Part shown: in pieces, positions 1-7,833 of the stretch
How positions within the stretch are numbered: the first letter of the stretch is position 1
Layout: every line of letters begins with the position of its first letter
NCBI GenBank assembly: GCA_030535455.1
Contig: JAUNJY010000005.1
Location: 1 to 64,000 of the forward strand
Length of the DNA: 64,000 nt
Source: a bacterium
Lineage (GTDB): Bacteria; Bacillota; Clostridia; Lachnospirales; Lachnospiraceae
Reading direction: 5' to 3'
Notes under the pieces: generated by a model
What the model was told of the DNA's origin: nothing
What the model saw: the letters and a program-made list of their open reading frames with translations, nothing else
The model's database searches: none
Program-made: the position numbers and the translations under genes

Positions 1-2
1 AG

Positions 3-42
3 CAAAATAGTTCTAGGATTTTTCAATCCTAGAACCATTTTG
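3..42 (-). terminator. Terminator-like hairpin after the secreted-protein gene
   Basis: An 11-bp perfect stem (10-20 with 25-35, TTTC loop) is extended by a further 6 bp (3-8 with 37-42) after one mismatch. On the minus strand it follows the stop codon at 95 and ends in a short T-rich stretch, so it probably ends the transcript of that gene. Confidence 0.6.
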
Positions 43-80
43 TCTACGGTCTGAAAGAACCTTTTTACGGTTCTCCCTTT
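40..80 (+). terminator. Plus-strand terminator preceded by the TTGTCTACGGTCTGA motif
   Basis: AGAACC (56-61) pairs with GGTTCT (69-74) and is followed by CCCTTTTTATT, a plus-oriented intrinsic terminator. It may serve a gene left of the window. Immediately before it, at 40-54, is a 15-mer that recurs with one change beside terminator hairpins at 24225-24239 and 57075-57089. Confidence 0.5.
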
Positions 81-94
81 TTATTATCATTATG

Positions 95-1141
95 CTATTT
101 TTTCAAATCTATGGTAATCTTATCTGAAATTGGTTTCATAGAACTTCCTTTATAGGTGCAGCCTCGGAACGTCTCCGTTAACTCCATTACCTGTACCGTT
201 ATACTGGTTGCCTTGGCATCATATTCTACGGCATTTTTATTATCCACAAAATCATAAGTATTACCGGTAATTCCATAATCATTTTCTCCATTTGTTATGC
301 AGTGATAGAGGATATAGAGATTCCCTAAATTATCTTTTCCTTCTACAACAATGCTGTGGCTAATTGAATCTCCATTTTCCCCTGTGTCATCTTGCTCCAT
401 AACCATAGGGCTGTTTCCATAAAAATGAATGCCGTCCTTGGCTACCTCATATCCGTTTAAATCAAAGGTGCCTCCCCAGGAGGAGGTTGCATTTAATGAC
501 ATTGGTGTCTTATTTACCTTTTTTGCATTATAGGACTCTTTAATCTCACATTGGTCTGTCCAAACACCAGTAATAATCCCATCATCTGTCACTAAGTCTG
601 AATAGGTTATGTTACACTGTAACTCTTCTTTGATGAAACTATCTTTAAAATAAATGCGATATGTCTGAATATAGTCTTTTGTACCATCAAGATCCACATC
701 TTCTCCAATTACAGTATCTTCAACTGTAACCTTTTCTACAAGCCCTGTTTCAATTGGATCCAAACCATTGATGGACAAGATACCTGTTCCAAATAGTTCT
801 TTGTTATTATACAAAGATTCGCCTTCTTTTCCTTCTTTTGCAGCTGCCTTAAACTTATTCATCGCATTTTTATAGTTGAGTTTTACTCTGATGGAAATAC
901 AATTAGGTCGATCACTGCAATAATAAATACCTTTCATAATGCTCATATTGATATTCTTTTTCTCCAATGTTGGGTGTGCCGTCTCAGTTGGCTTATTGTT
1001 TCCACTTACTGTAGTCTCTTGCTGGCTTGCTAATAAATTGGATACCAAGTGGGAACCTACCCCTGTAATTGTAGACAAATTAGGTACAACGATTGCTGCG
1101 CTGACAGCCACAGCAATTACTGGCTTTACTAATCTTCTCAT
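95..1141 (-). CDS. Secreted or membrane-anchored protein of unknown function
   Basis: I do not recognise this 348-residue protein. Residues 1-30 form a signal peptide or anchor: basic MRRLVKP, then an Ala/Val-rich hydrophobic run. The rest is hydrophilic with several cysteines (for example YYCSDRPNC near residue 75), as in an extracellular beta-rich domain. Its general look recalls the extracellular parts of clostridial anti-sigma-like proteins of the DUF4179/DUF5643 kind, but no motif proves this. The start is well placed behind GGAGGAGGAAAAGGA. It lies 98 nt downstream of another unknown membrane-protein gene on the same strand, so the two may be co-transcribed. Confidence 0.6.
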   Translation of the reverse strand: MRRLVKPVIAVAVSAAIVVPNLSTITGVGSHLVSNLLASQQETTVSGNNKPTETAHPTLEKKNINMSIMKGIYYCSDRPNCISIRVKLNYKNAMNKFKAAAKEGKEGESLYNNKELFGTGILSINGLDPIETGLVEKVTVEDTVIGEDVDLDGTKDYIQTYRIYFKDSFIKEELQCNITYSDLVTDDGIITGVWTDQCEIKESYNAKKVNKTPMSLNATSSWGGTFDLNGYEVAKDGIHFYGNSPMVMEQDDTGENGDSISHSIVVEGKDNLGNLYILYHCITNGENDYGITGNTYDFVDNKNAVEYDAKATSITVQVMELTETFRGCTYKGSSMKPISDKITIDLKK

Positions 1142-1239
1142 TCCTTTTCCTCCTCCATATGATCCCTTTTTGTTTGGCGATCATGTTATTCATCTATAGA
1201 TACGAGGCGAAAAAAGGAAATCTATCACATTACTCTATT

Positions 1240-1872
1240 TTATTGTGAATTTGTTTGTTGTGTCTGGTCCGTCTTATCAAGTCCAAGCAATGGCAGTACC
1301 TTTTCTTTTGCAAAGGCTGAAACCGTTTCTTCCATGGTCTCTATGCCATCATTTTGAGACATAGCTGTTTCAATCTGCTCCCCACTGATAAATCCCTTCA
1401 CTCCAAAATAATCTATGGTAATTACGAACAAGGCAACTACTACCGCTGCTGCAAACCTTACACCAAGTTTTGTTACATAAGACCACTTAATTGGTTCAAG
1501 GTCCTTCACATCAATTGCTCCGTCATATTGTGTTGCATGGAGTTTGGGCTTTCTAAAAAGGAATGGTTCTTCCTCTTCCTCTAATTCTTCAGCTTCTTTC
1601 TCTATACTCTTTCTGCCTCTCGGTCTCTCTTCTTCGTAAAAACTTACCTGATCATTATCCTCTTTTGGCATGTTCTTTGCCGGTATATACACTGCATGAA
1701 GAATTTCAGGAACTATATCCTGCTCACACTCTTCCTCTTCTACTATTTCCTCAAAGACTGGAAGCTGCTTTTCACATTCCTCCCTGGCATATTTCACCCA
1801 TTCTGCACGGGTCATTGGTTGGTAATCGTCCTCAATTCTCCTACGGTTATCCCGTTCGTCTATCTCAATCAT
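1240..1872 (-). CDS. Acidic single-pass membrane protein, unknown function
   Basis: A 210-residue protein of unknown family. The first 135 residues are very acidic, with repeated Glu runs between about residues 40 and 105, and should be cytoplasmic. One hydrophobic segment (about residues 138-158) would cross the membrane, leaving about 50 residues outside. The start ATG follows AAAGGAGCTATATA. An acidic soluble arm on a single transmembrane helix is typical of small regulatory or scaffold membrane proteins, but nothing identifies a partner except the secreted protein encoded downstream. Real gene: good start, good length, same-strand neighbour. Confidence 0.6.
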   Translation of the reverse strand: MIEIDERDNRRRIEDDYQPMTRAEWVKYAREECEKQLPVFEEIVEEEECEQDIVPEILHAVYIPAKNMPKEDNDQVSFYEEERPRGRKSIEKEAEELEEEEEPFLFRKPKLHATQYDGAIDVKDLEPIKWSYVTKLGVRFAAAVVVALFVITIDYFGVKGFISGEQIETAMSQNDGIETMEETVSAFAKEKVLPLLGLDKTDQTQQTNSQ

Positions 1873-1983
1873 TATATAGCTCCTTTATTATGTACAATCT
1901 CTTACTCCATATATATCCTGTCCGTTTTAGAAATATGCCTGTTTATACCCCTTCCATTAAGGAAAGATATGACTTTTCTTTGC

Positions 1984-2012
1984 TTGAATTTTAGGCCTCG
2001 GTATGTTACGAT
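1984..2012 (+). promoter_or_regulatory. Candidate sigma-A promoter of tyrS
   Basis: TTGAAT (1984-1989) and TACGAT (2007-2012) are separated by 17 nt, giving a leader of about 55 nt before the tyrS start. The leader is too short for a T-box, and I see no T-box sequence. Confidence 0.45.
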
Positions 2013-2071
2013 AGGTTTTGAACTGTGACTAAAAATATCAGTCATAAATATATCTAGGAGGTCTTTTATTA

Positions 2072-3304
2072 ATGTCTACAAATGTATACGATATTCTACT
2101 TGAACGTGGATTTATCGAACAAACTACACACGAAGCTGAAATACGCGAATTATTAGGTAAGGAAAAAGTTACTTTTTATATAGGCTTTGATGCTACTGCT
2201 GACAGTCTTACAGCTGGTCACTTTCTTACTGTAATGGCAATGATGCACATGCAAAGAGCTGGTCATAGACCAATCGCTTTACTTGGTGGCGGAACTACTA
2301 TGATTGGGGATCCAACTGGTAAATCCGACATGAGAACTATGATGACTAAAGAAACAATTCAACACAACGCTGACTGTTTCTACAAACAATTAAGCCGCTT
2401 CATCGATTTCGATGATGACAAGGCTATTATCGCTAACAACGCAGACTGGTTATTAGATCTTAACTATGTTGAATTCTTACGTGAAATCGGCGTTCATTTC
2501 TCCGTTAACAAAATGTTAACTGCTGAATGCTACAAACAACGTATGGAAAAAGGTCTTACTTTCTTCGAATTCAACTACATGTTAATGCAATCTTATGACT
2601 TCTGGAAATTAAATAAATTATATGGTTGTACATTAGAACTTGGTGGTAACGATCAATGGTCTAACATCCTTGGTGGTGTTGATCTTATCCGTCGTAAAGA
2701 ACAAAAATCCGCTTATGGTTTAACATTCAAACTTCTTACTACTTCTGAAGGTATTAAGATGGGTAAAACTATGAAAGGTGCTGTATGGCTAGATCCTGCT
2801 AAGACATCTCCATATGAATTCTTCCAATACTGGAGAAACATTGAAGACGCTAAGGTAGAAGAATGTCTTGGTCTTCTTACTTTCCTTCCAATGGATGAAG
2901 TTCGTAGACTTGGTGCTTTAGAAGGCAGCGAAATCAACCATGCAAAAGAAGTATTAGCTTATGAGATCACTAAGATCGTTCATGGTGAAGAAGAGGCTGC
3001 AAAAGCTTTAGAAGCTTCCAAAGCTTTATTTGGCGGTAACTTAAGTACTGAGGATATCCCTACTACTTCTTACACAAAAGAACAATTTGAAGCTGGTATT
3101 GATTTAATTACTTTATTAGTAGATGGCAAGCAAGCTGCTTCTCGTTCTGATGCTAGAAGAAATATCACTCAAGGCGGTGTCTCTGTAAACGAAGAAAAAG
3201 TTACAGACTTCGCTCGTGTATTTACTCCTGCTGATTTCAATGCAGATGGTGCATTATTAATCAAAAAGGGTAAAAAATCATATCACTTATATAAAGTGGA
3301 CTAA
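2072..3304 (+). CDS. tyrS: Tyrosyl-tRNA synthetase (TyrRS)
   Basis: Class I aminoacyl-tRNA synthetase that charges tRNA-Tyr with tyrosine in the cytoplasm; 410 residues, the normal bacterial length. The N-terminal Rossmann domain has the HIGH-equivalent AGHF (about residues 48-51) after FDATADSLT. The second signature is KMGKT, matching the KFGKT form of Bacillus-type TyrRS rather than [14 protein letters not shown] and [11 protein letters not shown] are typical tyrosine-pocket segments. The last 65 residues form an S4-like tRNA-binding domain ([18 protein letters not shown]). AGGAGGT at 2056-2062 sets the start. Codon choice is visibly more biased than in the neighbours, as expected for a highly expressed gene. 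No T-box leader is visible. Confidence 0.97.
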   Translation: MSTNVYDILLERGFIEQTTHEAEIRELLGKEKVTFYIGFDATADSLTAGHFLTVMAMMHMQRAGHRPIALLGGGTTMIGDPTGKSDMRTMMTKETIQHNADCFYKQLSRFIDFDDDKAIIANNADWLLDLNYVEFLREIGVHFSVNKMLTAECYKQRMEKGLTFFEFNYMLMQSYDFWKLNKLYGCTLELGGNDQWSNILGGVDLIRRKEQKSAYGLTFKLLTTSEGIKMGKTMKGAVWLDPAKTSPYEFFQYWRNIEDAKVEECLGLLTFLPMDEVRRLGALEGSEINHAKEVLAYEITKIVHGEEEAAKALEASKALFGGNLSTEDIPTTSYTKEQFEAGIDLITLLVDGKQAASRSDARRNITQGGVSVNEEKVTDFARVFTPADFNADGALLIKKGKKSYHLYKVD

Positions 3305-3329
3305 TTCAAACGAAAGAAACACGCACTAC

Positions 3330-3366
3330 AGGCACGATTTAGCTAGACTCTAAATCGTGCCTGATT
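3330..3366 (+). terminator. Terminator-like hairpin downstream of tyrS
   Basis: A perfect 13-bp stem (3330-3342 with 3350-3362, 7-nt loop) is followed by GATTTT. The T-run is weak, so it may end most tyrS transcripts while letting some reach the zinc-ribbon gene that starts 19 nt later. Confidence 0.6.
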
Positions 3367-3384
3367 TTAAAGGAGGTAATAACT

Positions 3385-4230
3385 ATGGCATGGTGTCCAA
3401 ACTGTAAAACGGAATATCGTGATGGTGTTACAAAATGTGCCGATTGTGGAGCAGATTTAGTGGATGAACTGAAAGAAGATGAAACTATTTGTGTTGCTAC
3501 ATTCGAAGAAAAAAAACTTGCTAATAAATTTCAAGAGTTTTTGGTTTATTCTGAAATTGAAGAAAGCGATATCACTTTCGATCCAAATGAAGATGTTTTT
3601 TTAGTCAACGTAATAAGCTCTAAGGCAGATGAAGCCAAGAAGCTTTTCCAAGCTTTTAAGGCAAATGAGGCTGCCAATGAGGAACCTTCTTCGAAGGAAG
3701 AATCAGAAGAGGAATTCGAAACATTATCCGACGAACATGAAGTTGATGTTCCAATCAAAGAAGTCATGCCTGAATCCACAACTACATACGTGAAGAAGAA
3801 AGACCGTTATGCGGACTTACGTTCCACATTCTGGATCTTTATCGTATTTGGTATTGGTGGCTTAATCTTTACAGGACTAAATATGGCGGAAGTAATTACA
3901 TTCTTAAATAACTATTTCCAATACACCATCATGTCCTTGGTATCTTTATTCTTTATCTTTGTCGCAGTCAAATCCCTGCTTGATTCCAAACGTATCTATC
4001 AAGAAATTGACCAAGAAGAAGAAAGTACGACTCAAATTAAGAACTGGCTGAAAGAAAATATGACAAGAGAAGCCCTTTCCAAGTTTGATGATGACACTCT
4101 ATCTCCTGAAATCATTTACTTAAAGAAGACGGAATTTATGAAAGCTCAGATTTACGAAGCATTCGACATTGATAATGATCTGTTTACAGACGAAATAATT
4201 GAAGAATACTATAACGAGTATATTGAATAA
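3385..4230 (+). CDS. Zinc-ribbon, DUF2007-like membrane protein
   Basis: A 281-residue protein. It opens with a zinc ribbon (CPNCKTEY...CADCGADL, four Cys in residues 4-21). A stretch at about residues 34-90 then looks like a DUF2007 ferredoxin-like fold (VATFEEKKLANKFQEFL...DVFLVNVISSKADEAKKLFQ), a family called putative signal-transducing. An acidic linker leads to two transmembrane helices (about 148-170 and 177-195) and a soluble C-terminal tail. Start set by AAAGGAGGTAATAACT. It follows tyrS, but a hairpin lies between them. The role is unknown; the domain assignment is by eye. Confidence 0.7.
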   Translation: MAWCPNCKTEYRDGVTKCADCGADLVDELKEDETICVATFEEKKLANKFQEFLVYSEIEESDITFDPNEDVFLVNVISSKADEAKKLFQAFKANEAANEEPSSKEESEEEFETLSDEHEVDVPIKEVMPESTTTYVKKKDRYADLRSTFWIFIVFGIGGLIFTGLNMAEVITFLNNYFQYTIMSLVSLFFIFVAVKSLLDSKRIYQEIDQEEESTTQIKNWLKENMTREALSKFDDDTLSPEIIYLKKTEFMKAQIYEAFDIDNDLFTDEIIEEYYNEYIE

Positions 4231-4232
4231 GC

Positions 4233-4278
4233 AAACAGCCAGAAGAGACAATAGGTTCTCATCTGGCTGTTTTTTTCT
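4233..4278 (+). terminator. Intrinsic terminator
   Basis: AAACAGCCAGA (4233-4243) pairs with TCTGGCTGTTT (4262-4272) and is followed by a T-run. It ends the zinc-ribbon gene. Confidence 0.85.
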
Positions 4279-4356
4279 CTCTACGTTACGTAGGTTGTTT
4301 TCATAGTACTTCTCGGTTATCCTAGTACTAGAAGCAAAGAAGGGAATGAAACATTT

Positions 4357-4941
4357 ATGAATCACTATATAGCAAGTAGTACAATTAAGACATTACGGGA
4401 GCAAAAAGGCTATACACAAAAGCAGCTTGCCGATTTACTTTCCGTCAGCGATAAAACAATCTCCAAATGGGAAACTGGAAAGGGACTGCCGGATTTAAGC
4501 CTGATTGAACCATTGGCAAAAGCCCTATCTGTTTCGGTAGCCGAACTTCTCTCCGGAGAATGCATGGTAAACCGTAACCGTTCTGGCAATATGCTCCGAT
4601 CTAGATTTTATGTATGTCCCATCTGTGAAAATGTAATTTTCTCCACAGGGGAAGGTGCATTTAGCTGTCACGGCATCACTCTTCCGCCCCTTTTAGTGGA
4701 AGACTCTGATGAAACTCATGAAATAAAGGTAGAAAAAATTGAACATGATTATTATGTCACAATGGATCATTCCATGAAGAAAGAACATTTTATTTCCTTT
4801 TATGCATATGTGACATGTGACCGTGTACAGATTGTAAAGCTTTATCCGGAACAAAATGCAGAAACCCGTTTCCCAATCCGGGGACATGGATTAATTTTAG
4901 CCTACTGTAATAAAGATGGGCTATTCAAACAAAAAGTATAA
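4357..4941 (+). CDS. XRE-type HTH regulator with a superoxide-reductase-like C-terminal domain
   Basis: A 194-residue protein with two parts. Residues 8-62 are a Cro/CI helix-turn-helix (YTQKQLADLLSVSDKTISKWE). The C-terminal part begins with a rubredoxin-like CPICENVIFSTGE segment (about 86-98). It then follows the desulfoferrodoxin/superoxide reductase pattern: DHSMKKEHF (in place of HPMxxEHY), a strand region ending VQIVKLYPEQNAETRF, and a final CNKDGLF in place of the family CNxHGxW. In characterised enzymes that Cys and His ligate the catalytic iron, so His to Asp, and no clear EKHVP-type first histidine, point to a modified or non-catalytic centre. I infer a redox- or metal-sensing regulator. 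Its targets cannot be read from the window. Confidence 0.8.
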   Translation: MNHYIASSTIKTLREQKGYTQKQLADLLSVSDKTISKWETGKGLPDLSLIEPLAKALSVSVAELLSGECMVNRNRSGNMLRSRFYVCPICENVIFSTGEGAFSCHGITLPPLLVEDSDETHEIKVEKIEHDYYVTMDHSMKKEHFISFYAYVTCDRVQIVKLYPEQNAETRFPIRGHGLILAYCNKDGLFKQKV

Positions 4942-4990
4942 GCGTTCTCACTATTCTGTCATTCTTAGTGATTAAGATAAACGCAGATAT

Positions 4991-5037
4991 AAAAAGACGA
5001 AAAATGCAATTTTTAAAGGCATTTTTCGTCTTTTTTT
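4991..5037. terminator. Bidirectional terminator between convergent genes
   Basis: A perfect 17-bp stem (4991-5007 with 5019-5035) has A-runs on the left and T-runs on the right. It can end both the HTH gene from the left and the DUF6179 gene from the right. Confidence 0.9.
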
Positions 5038-5047
5038 GAGCCTCCTG

Positions 5048-5899
5048 TTAAAGTGGAAACATGACATCAAGCACTTGATTTTCTGCAGCATTTCTTAGTT
5101 CTGTCACGAAATCATCAAGATCCTTCCTGAGATACTCAAATACTTCAGAATTTTTATCATACAGTTGTTTCGTCAGTTCATAGAGTGCCAGTTCTAATTG
5201 CTCTTTTAATTCTTTATTTGTATTACTTATGATTGCAATTCCAAGCCTCTCATACTCTTCTTTGGAGTAGCCTCGTTCTGCCAAAGGCTTATTGGCAAGC
5301 AGATGGAAGGTCATGGCTCGGTAGACCACCCTAGCTATATTATAAAACATTTCCTCATAGTCTTCATCGTATGCCCGCAACACATCGATTACATATTCAC
5401 GTGGAAATGCTGATAAAAAGGTCTGTTCGATTAAGACATTGGACAGATACGTATAGATTGCATCAATTCCCTGTAATGCATAATTAAAATCAAGCACCGG
5501 ATAGTCCAATGTCAAAAGAGTATCTTGTGGGGAAAATCGCACATCATAATGTTTAAAAAATGCTTCCATCCCCTTCTTTATGGTTTCGTCATAGCAGATG
5601 CTGCCGTAAGAATCAAAAGTTTCCATTATAGCAATATAAAGCTGATTTGTCTTTAGCACTTTCTTACACACAAGATCGTATCCTTCCTCATACGTTTGCA
5701 TTGCCACTTTACCCTTATCTGCCTCTGGGTCTTGAACCTGATTTTTCTTTCCCTGATCATATTCCTTTATACAATATAGAACGGCCTCCATCAGCTGATT
5801 GGCTTTTTCATAGGTAATGGAACTGCTCTCTTTGCTTGTATATTTTTCTGCTAACACAGCCACCACCGGAAGTAAATCTTCCATTTCAAATCTACTCAT
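5048..5899 (-). CDS. DUF6179 family protein
   Basis: A 283-residue soluble, alpha-helical, acidic protein without transmembrane segments. The opening LLPVVAVLAEKYTSKESSSITYEKA...MEAVLYCI and the middle QDTLLTLDYPVLDFNYALQGIDAIYTYL match my memory of the Lachnospiraceae family DUF6179, whose function is unknown. It overlaps the upstream gene by ATGA (5896-5899), so the two are translationally coupled. The neighbour is the DUF6323-type protein that I recall as its usual partner. It ends at the bidirectional terminator. Some family members are longer, so the C-terminal part may be reduced here. Confidence 0.7.
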   Translation of the reverse strand: MSRFEMEDLLPVVAVLAEKYTSKESSSITYEKANQLMEAVLYCIKEYDQGKKNQVQDPEADKGKVAMQTYEEGYDLVCKKVLKTNQLYIAIMETFDSYGSICYDETIKKGMEAFFKHYDVRFSPQDTLLTLDYPVLDFNYALQGIDAIYTYLSNVLIEQTFLSAFPREYVIDVLRAYDEDYEEMFYNIARVVYRAMTFHLLANKPLAERGYSKEEYERLGIAIISNTNKELKEQLELALYELTKQLYDKNSEVFEYLRKDLDDFVTELRNAAENQVLDVMFPL

Positions 5900-6372
5900 T
5901 CTTCGTCCTCTTTATTTCTATATAGTCCCATAAAACGTCTCGTTCCCACTCTGATTTCGCGTGCGAACTTTTCCAGACTGGTATCCTCTAGATACTCTAC
6001 AGACCCCTGGCACTCTCCGTTAAATTCATCTCGCATATATTCGATTAGCTCATCGTCTGTCACTTCATCTAACGCTTCATTTTTATAAAGATAGAATATA
6101 TCTTGCAAATATCCCATTACCTCGACATAATTGTCCTCATAAATATATGGCGAGTCACAAAATGCATAAATTAACTTCGGCAAGATCCCTTCTCCAAACT
6201 CTACCCGTGCTTGTTCCTTAAGGCTGTCTTTACGGTCGTTCAACAGCTGTAATGCTTGTTCTTTGGAAAGCTCAAGACCAAACTTTTTTGTATACTGATT
6301 ACATGCTTCTACCTTCTCCAGCTGATTTGCGTTATTTCCTGTAATTAAAGAGAACAAATCTATATCCTTCAT
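5896..6372 (-). CDS. DUF6323 family protein
   Basis: A 158-residue soluble helical protein of unknown function. Its core EFGEGILPKLIYAFCDSPYIYEDNYVEVMGYLQDIFYLYKNE (about residues 58-99) and the later FNGECQGSVEYLEDTSLEKFAREIR fit the DUF6323 family as I remember it, a family found next to DUF6179. The first gene of a two-gene unit, it overlaps the second by 4 nt (ATGA). The start ATG follows the purine-rich GGAAGTGGTACT. Co-occurrence plus translational coupling suggests a two-protein complex; no biochemical role can be inferred. Confidence 0.7.
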   Translation of the reverse strand: MKDIDLFSLITGNNANQLEKVEACNQYTKKFGLELSKEQALQLLNDRKDSLKEQARVEFGEGILPKLIYAFCDSPYIYEDNYVEVMGYLQDIFYLYKNEALDEVTDDELIEYMRDEFNGECQGSVEYLEDTSLEKFAREIRVGTRRFMGLYRNKEDEE

Positions 6373-6505
6373 AGTACCACTTCCTTCCTGTATGAGTCAT
6401 CTCATACTACTATCTCCTTTAATCCTAATTTTATAAAATCTTGGAGATATCTTATCGCCCCTTGTTAGGCCACATTTTACGCCACCATTGTTTCTCATGC
6501 AAGAC

Positions 6506-6534
6506 TTGAAAAAACATTGATTTTATGGTAATAT
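6506..6534 (+). promoter_or_regulatory. Candidate sigma-A promoter of the HD-domain gene
   Basis: TTGAAA (6506-6511), a 17-nt spacer and TAATAT (6529-6534) make a good match to the vegetative promoter. This gives a leader of about 118 nt in the divergent intergenic region 6373-6658. I see no conserved RNA element in the leader. Confidence 0.6.
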
Positions 6535-6658
6535 ATAGATAAGATAAGGGACAAGAAAATTTATTAATTGAATTTCTGTCCATTTTTTTTGCGTTAATGT
6601 TATGCTCATCCAGAATGGATGGAGATACTTTTATACTTATTAAGAATGGAGAATACAA

Positions 6659-7150
6659 ATGAACCTACAAAATACCCTTGCTCTACGTATGATCAGTTTC
6701 TATGAAAATGATCCAAAAAGAATTCAGCATTTTATGAAAGTACATAGTTTTGCCAAATTAATCGCCGAGGAAGAAGCACTTGATAAAGAAACACAGTTCA
6801 TCGTGGAAACTGCTGCTCTTATTCATGATATTGGAATTAAGCCGGCAGAAGAAAAATACGGCAGCTCCAATGGAAAACTGCAAGAAATCGAAGGGCCATT
6901 AGCAGCACATAAAATGCTTGCCGAACTAGGATATAAAGAAGAGGTTATTAAACGTGTCTGCTATCTTGTAGCACATCATCACACATATGTAGATGTGGAT
7001 GGGATTGACTATCAAATCCTGATTGAAGCGGATTTCCTTGTAAATCTTTATGAAGACGGATTAAATAAAAAGGCAGCTCTTACTGCTTACGATAAAATCT
7101 TTAAGACCAATTGTGGTAAGCAGATCTGTCATACAATGTTCTGCCTATAA
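6659..7150 (+). CDS. HD-domain phosphohydrolase
   Basis: A 163-residue cytoplasmic protein of the HD superfamily, metal-dependent phosphohydrolases acting on nucleotides and similar phosphomonoesters. The ligand series is visible: His in FMKVHSFAKLIA (residue 24 region), the HD pair in AALIHDIGIK (about residues 56-63), the histidines of VAHHHTYVDV and the distal Asp in LIEADFLVNLYED. The size fits the small single-domain members. Start behind GGAGAATACAA. The substrate cannot be read from the sequence. A membrane-anchored protein follows 43 nt downstream and may be co-expressed. Confidence 0.88.
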   Translation: MNLQNTLALRMISFYENDPKRIQHFMKVHSFAKLIAEEEALDKETQFIVETAALIHDIGIKPAEEKYGSSNGKLQEIEGPLAAHKMLAELGYKEEVIKRVCYLVAHHHTYVDVDGIDYQILIEADFLVNLYEDGLNKKAALTAYDKIFKTNCGKQICHTMFCL

Positions 7151-7193
7151 AGCAGTTTCTAATAAAACTACTACATACGAAAACGAGGAAAAT

Positions 7194-7682
7194 ATGAAAA
7201 GAAAAAAATTAACCATCCTTATACTCTTTCTACTTCTGTTGTTAGCCGGTACCCTGTATAGTTACCCACGTTCCATGGATTCCTTGCTAAATGCAGATGA
7301 TACACTATTTATTGTCTATCACGAAGACATTTTTTCAAGCCAGGGTCCTGTTATGAAATCTGCAACCTACGAGATTGCTACTAGTTCAGATACCTATGCA
7401 CAGATGAAAGACCTTTTTTCCAAGTATAAGTTCTTTCGATATCCAAGAACATTAATTAAGTCAAACGGAATAAGATATGGTGAACGTAGTAAAAACTATA
7501 GTTTTAGTATTACCGCTCCACATACTGATGATTGGAACCATATCACCTTCGGTGGAGATGGCCGAGTTCTTATTGATGATCGACTTTATAGAATGGACCT
7601 ATGGGGAAACGATACCCAGACAAAGTTGATGGAAGAATTAAAATCGATTATTGATGGATTAGAACCCACTTCACGTGGTTAA
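7194..7682 (+). CDS. Membrane-anchored protein, unknown function
   Basis: A 162-residue protein using the ATG at 7194, which has CGAGGAAAAT in front; an in-frame ATG at 7113 lies inside the previous gene and is unlikely. Residues 1-23 (MKRKKLTILILFLLLLLAGT) are a signal anchor. The remainder would be extracytoplasmic and shows no family motif I know; VLIDDRLYRMDL and ITFGGDG suggest a small beta-rich domain. It follows the HD-domain gene closely and ends just before a strong terminator. Confidence 0.6.
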   Translation: MKRKKLTILILFLLLLLAGTLYSYPRSMDSLLNADDTLFIVYHEDIFSSQGPVMKSATYEIATSSDTYAQMKDLFSKYKFFRYPRTLIKSNGIRYGERSKNYSFSITAPHTDDWNHITFGGDGRVLIDDRLYRMDLWGNDTQTKLMEELKSIIDGLEPTSRG

Positions 7683-7703
7683 TTAATAAAAATCACCAAC
7701 CTA

Positions 7704-7739
7704 AAAAAAGCCTGCCGCTAAACAGCGACAGGCTTTTTT
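7704..7739. terminator. Bidirectional terminator
   Basis: AAAAAAGCCTG-C-CGCT (7704-7719) pairs with AGCG-A-CAGGCTTTTTT (7724-7739): a 15-bp stem with one mismatch, with A and T runs on the two sides. It lies between convergent genes and also flanks repeat copy A. Confidence 0.9.
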
Positions 7740-7830
7740 ACTCTATAGGAAAGAAGATGTCGCTGTTGCGACCGAGTTTGGCGCGGCAAAGTGTCTTCTC
7801 CCGGGGGATTGAGGAAGAAGACACTTTGTT
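7734..7830 (-). repeat. Dispersed intergenic element, copy A (3'-truncated)
   Basis: Read on the minus strand. A 12-bp perfect inverted repeat (arms 7817-7828 and 7787-7798, AAAGTGTCTTC type) is followed by the conserved core (about 7756-7786). The core has the hairpin GTCGC-AACA-GCGAC (plus 7759-7772), then sequence shared with copies B-D. The 3' strands of core helices P1 and P2 are missing. At 7734-7753 it joins TTTTTTACTCTATAGGAAAG, also found twice beside copy B. Confidence 0.75.
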
Positions 7831-7833
7831 CTC

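Noticed and set aside
1873-2071. T-box leader upstream of tyrS
   Set aside because: The space after the candidate promoter is only about 55 nt, and I see neither the T-box sequence nor a leader terminator.
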